From: an uncultured Lentisphaeria bacterium
Lineage (GTDB): Bacteria; Verrucomicrobiota; Lentisphaeria; Victivallales; UBA1829
Assembly: GCA_905197955.1 (NCBI GenBank)
Contig: CAJKAR010000043.1
Span: forward strand, 1 to 35,520
DNA: 35,520 nucleotides
Direction: 5' to 3'
Shown in pieces: positions 33,505-35,520 of this stretch. Position 1 is the stretch's first letter. Each line of letters starts with the position of its first letter. The notes under the pieces were generated by a model that saw nothing but the letters and a program-made list of their open reading frames with translations, was not told the DNA's origin and searched no databases. Made by a program: the position numbers and the translations under genes.

Positions 33505-35448
33505 ATGTCAAACACTCCCGTTCTGCCAACCAAAGAACAGGCGGAATGGCTCCGTTCTGAAATCGGAGTCATTATTCATCTTGATCTTCAGGTTTTTGAA
33601 AACACCTACAACTTCCGCGATCAGTGGGGGTACACTCCAAGCCCGGAAATCTTCCGGCCGACGGAACTGGATACCGATCAATGGATCTCCACAGCGGCAG
33701 AGGCCGGAGCAAAATATGCAATTCTCGTGGCAAAACATTGCAGCGGATTCTCTCTCTGGCCTACAAAAGCTCACTCGTACAGCGTTGCAACTTCCCCGTG
33801 GCGGGATGGAAAAGGCGACATCGTGGCAGACTTCATTGCGTCCTGTCGGAAATACGGACTCAAACCGGGCATCTACTGCAGCGCCTCCGCCAATGCGTAT
33901 CTGAGAGTGGACAATCCGGGAACGGTTGTCGGGGGATCCGCCGAGGACAACCGAAAATACAATGAAATTGTCATTCAGCAACTCACAGAACTCTGGAGCA
34001 ATTACGGTCCTCTGTTCGAACTCTGGTTCGACGGCGGCGTGCTTCCTGTGGAAAAAGGAGGACCGCCGGTTGCAGAACTCCAGAGAAAACTTCAGCCGAA
34101 CGCCCTTGTTCTAGGAGGACCTCTAGGCTGTCCGAACCGCATCCGCAACTCCGGAGCGGAAGATGGAACCGCCGTGCTCCCCGCATGGGGAACGGTCGAT
34201 TCCATCAACCCGACCCGTTCTGGAAATCCGGACGGGGACGAATACATGCCGATCGAATGTGATCTGGCAAACCGCAACTCGGTCCGATCCTTCCAGGGGG
34301 GATGGTTCTGGCATGAAGGTCAGGATGATGCGGTTCATCCCGTCGCAACTCTGGTGGACTGTTACTATAAATCCGTCGGCAGAAACTCCAATTTTCTGAT
34401 CGGCATGGTCATCGACAACCGGGGACTCGTGCCTGAAACGGACCTGACGGTCTTCCGGGAATTCGGGAGTGTCATCCGCCGCATCCAGCAGCTCCCCCGA
34501 GATACAGTATCCGGAACAGGAAAAGTTCTCGAACTCGATCTGAAACAGAATCATGAAGTCTCCGAAATTCTTCTGCGGGAAGACTTCACCCAGGGGGAAC
34601 GTGTCCGGAAATACCGGATCGAATCCTTCAACGGATCTCACTGGGAACTGGTTCTGGAGGGCGAAGGGATCGGACATAAACGTCTTTTGAATTTCCCGAA
34701 ACGCAACGCGGAAAAACTCCGGCTGACTATTCTTCACTCCGAGGGAACACCGCTGATCGAGGAATTTTCCGCCTATCTCCGCGCCCCCATTATCGAAGCT
34801 CCGGAAATCCGACGCGATAAAGAGGGCGTCATTACCCTTTCCGTTCAGGCGGAATCGGAAGTCCGCTACACTCTTGACGGGACTCTTCCGACTCTCGATT
34901 CCCCGCTTTACACCGGACCATTCAAAGTCGAACGGCCCGGATTCATTCGGGCGGTTACAATTCCGCTTGCCGGATTCGATCCGGCTTTCCCGGAATTGAA
35001 AACAAATCCGGTCGCAGAGCTTCATTTCGGAATTGCAGATACCGACTGGGAAGTTCTTTCCGCCGACAGCGAATACGATGAGCAGAATCGAAAAGAAAAC
35101 ATTCTCCTCAACAACATCTATCCATGGATCAGCGGGAAAACAACCGATCTGCCTCATGAATTCATCGTTGACATGAAGCGTCCTTACGATGTCCGCGGGT
35201 TCATCTACACGCCAGCGTGGCAGCCGGGACACATCCTCAAATACGAATTCTATGTTGGTGACACGCCCGACAATGTCAACACCTTTCTTGGCAGCGGTTC
35301 TTTCGGGGACATCCTGAATATGCCGGTTCAGCAGGTGGTTCGTTTTGCCCAAAGCACCAAGGCCAGATACTATCGCTTCCGGGCAACGGCAAATGCCAGT
35401 GGACGCCGCTATACCTCTGTCTTCCGCATGGAGATCATCACCGATTGA
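33505..35448 (+). CDS. GH29 alpha-L-fucosidase with accessory beta domains
   Basis: 647 residues from the ATG at 33505 (AAGGAG at 33491-33496, 8-base spacing). Residues about 15-330 form the GH29 barrel: YTPSPEIFRPTELDTDQWI, KHCSGFSLWPTKAHSYSV (the usual KHHDGF with Cys-Ser), GLKPGIYCSA, and ELWFDGG with nucleophile Asp176. The order is then an F5/8-type segment (about 345-420), a chitobiase C-terminal-like domain (VRYTLDGTLPTLDSPLYTGPF) and a second discoidin-like domain up to the end. It removes terminal L-fucose from glycans. Unusually, no signal peptide is visible, although the accessory domains are typical of exported enzymes. It is divergent from a GntR regulator, probably its controller. 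Confidence 0.85.
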   Translation: MSNTPVLPTKEQAEWLRSEIGVIIHLDLQVFENTYNFRDQWGYTPSPEIFRPTELDTDQWISTAAEAGAKYAILVAKHCSGFSLWPTKAHSYSVATSPWRDGKGDIVADFIASCRKYGLKPGIYCSASANAYLRVDNPGTVVGGSAEDNRKYNEIVIQQLTELWSNYGPLFELWFDGGVLPVEKGGPPVAELQRKLQPNALVLGGPLGCPNRIRNSGAEDGTAVLPAWGTVDSINPTRSGNPDGDEYMPIECDLANRNSVRSFQGGWFWHEGQDDAVHPVATLVDCYYKSVGRNSNFLIGMVIDNRGLVPETDLTVFREFGSVIRRIQQLPRDTVSGTGKVLELDLKQNHEVSEILLREDFTQGERVRKYRIESFNGSHWELVLEGEGIGHKRLLNFPKRNAEKLRLTILHSEGTPLIEEFSAYLRAPIIEAPEIRRDKEGVITLSVQAESEVRYTLDGTLPTLDSPLYTGPFKVERPGFIRAVTIPLAGFDPAFPELKTNPVAELHFGIADTDWEVLSADSEYDEQNRKENILLNNIYPWISGKTTDLPHEFIVDMKRPYDVRGFIYTPAWQPGHILKYEFYVGDTPDNVNTFLGSGSFGDILNMPVQQVVRFAQSTKARYYRFRATANASGRRYTSVFRMEIITD

Positions 35449-35466
35449 AAAATGCCCGAAGGGAAG

Positions 35467-35499
35467 GAGCCGAAGGCTCGGTGCAGGTCCGTGACCTGC
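35467..35499. repeat. two tandem small hairpins near the window end
   Basis: GAGCC-GAA-GGCTC (35467-35479) and GCAGGTC-CGT-GACCTGC (35483-35499), both perfect with three-base loops, 19 bases after the fucosidase stop. No T-run follows within the visible sequence. They could be a transcription end structure, part of a dispersed repeat, or the start of an RNA element continuing past the window. Confidence 0.5.
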
Positions 35500-35520
35500 T
35501 TCGGTCCAGCTGAATAAGCT

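Noticed and set aside
34123..35352. Open frame of 409 codons on the - strand
   Set aside because: Opposite the fucosidase; composition is Phe/Arg-rich as in other shadows and no domain is visible.
1..35520. tRNA, rRNA, CRISPR arrays or insertion sequences
   Set aside because: No cloverleaf-like sequence, regular repeat-spacer series, transposase frame or terminal inverted repeat pair was noticed on reading both strands.

Overview
The window looks like a chromosomal segment from a PVC-group bacterium, most likely Lentisphaerota (Victivallales-like). Signs seen in the sequence: a prepilin-type protein with the FTLIELLVVIAIIAILAGM start lacking the usual preceding Gly, many large glycan-active enzymes each beside its own regulator, AGGAG ribosome binding sites, and a bias to CCG-GAA codons. 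The lineage is inferred from general knowledge of such genomes; there is no rRNA or marker gene here.

Layout. (1) 1-7440: a large secreted clan-A-type glycoside hydrolase with a small secreted carbohydrate-binding partner (+ strand), then on the - strand a three-helix membrane protein with a pseudopilin-like tail and a GH63/trehalase-like (alpha/alpha)6 glycosidase. (2) 7442-8341: an AraC regulator divergent from that glycosidase. (3) 8516-20473: a tight eight-gene + strand operon, the most unusual part. It encodes a GYF/zinc-ribbon GTPase; a membrane protein whose N-terminus resembles GAP1-type (GTPase-associated) proteins; a 1041-residue coiled-coil membrane protein; a GYF multi-span membrane protein; a MotA/TolQ/ExbB proton-channel protein; two ExbD/MotB-like partners each with the key Asp at residue 17; and a tethered periplasmic protein. 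A convergent secreted von Willebrand A protein (20496-21191) adjoins it. (4) 21338-26306: an EamA transporter divergent from a second AraC regulator, followed by class I mannose-6-phosphate isomerase overlapping an intracellular clan-A glycosidase, apparently a mannoside-utilisation unit. (5) 26307-27197: two small - strand genes that each read through only if a one-base homopolymer frameshift is corrected. (6) 27198-33245: a - strand operon of a GntR/LacI-type regulator, a pseudopilin-like protein and a 1435-residue secreted protein resembling exo-rhamnogalacturonan lyases, divergent from a GH29 alpha-L-fucosidase (33505-35448).

How the parts work together (inference): three sugar-responsive regulators sit in divergent promoter regions and probably switch neighbouring glycan-degradation genes. 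Repeats with about two-turn spacing lie upstream of the glycosidase at 7145 and of the isomerase operon, and a 15-base near-identical motif occurs upstream of both the first hydrolase and the GntR gene. The central operon looks like a GTPase-controlled, ion-driven envelope machine, comparable in logic to the AglRQS/MglA gliding motor or to Zorya-type ZorAB motors, but with a gene set I do not recognise as a described system. No tRNA, rRNA, CRISPR array or insertion sequence was seen.
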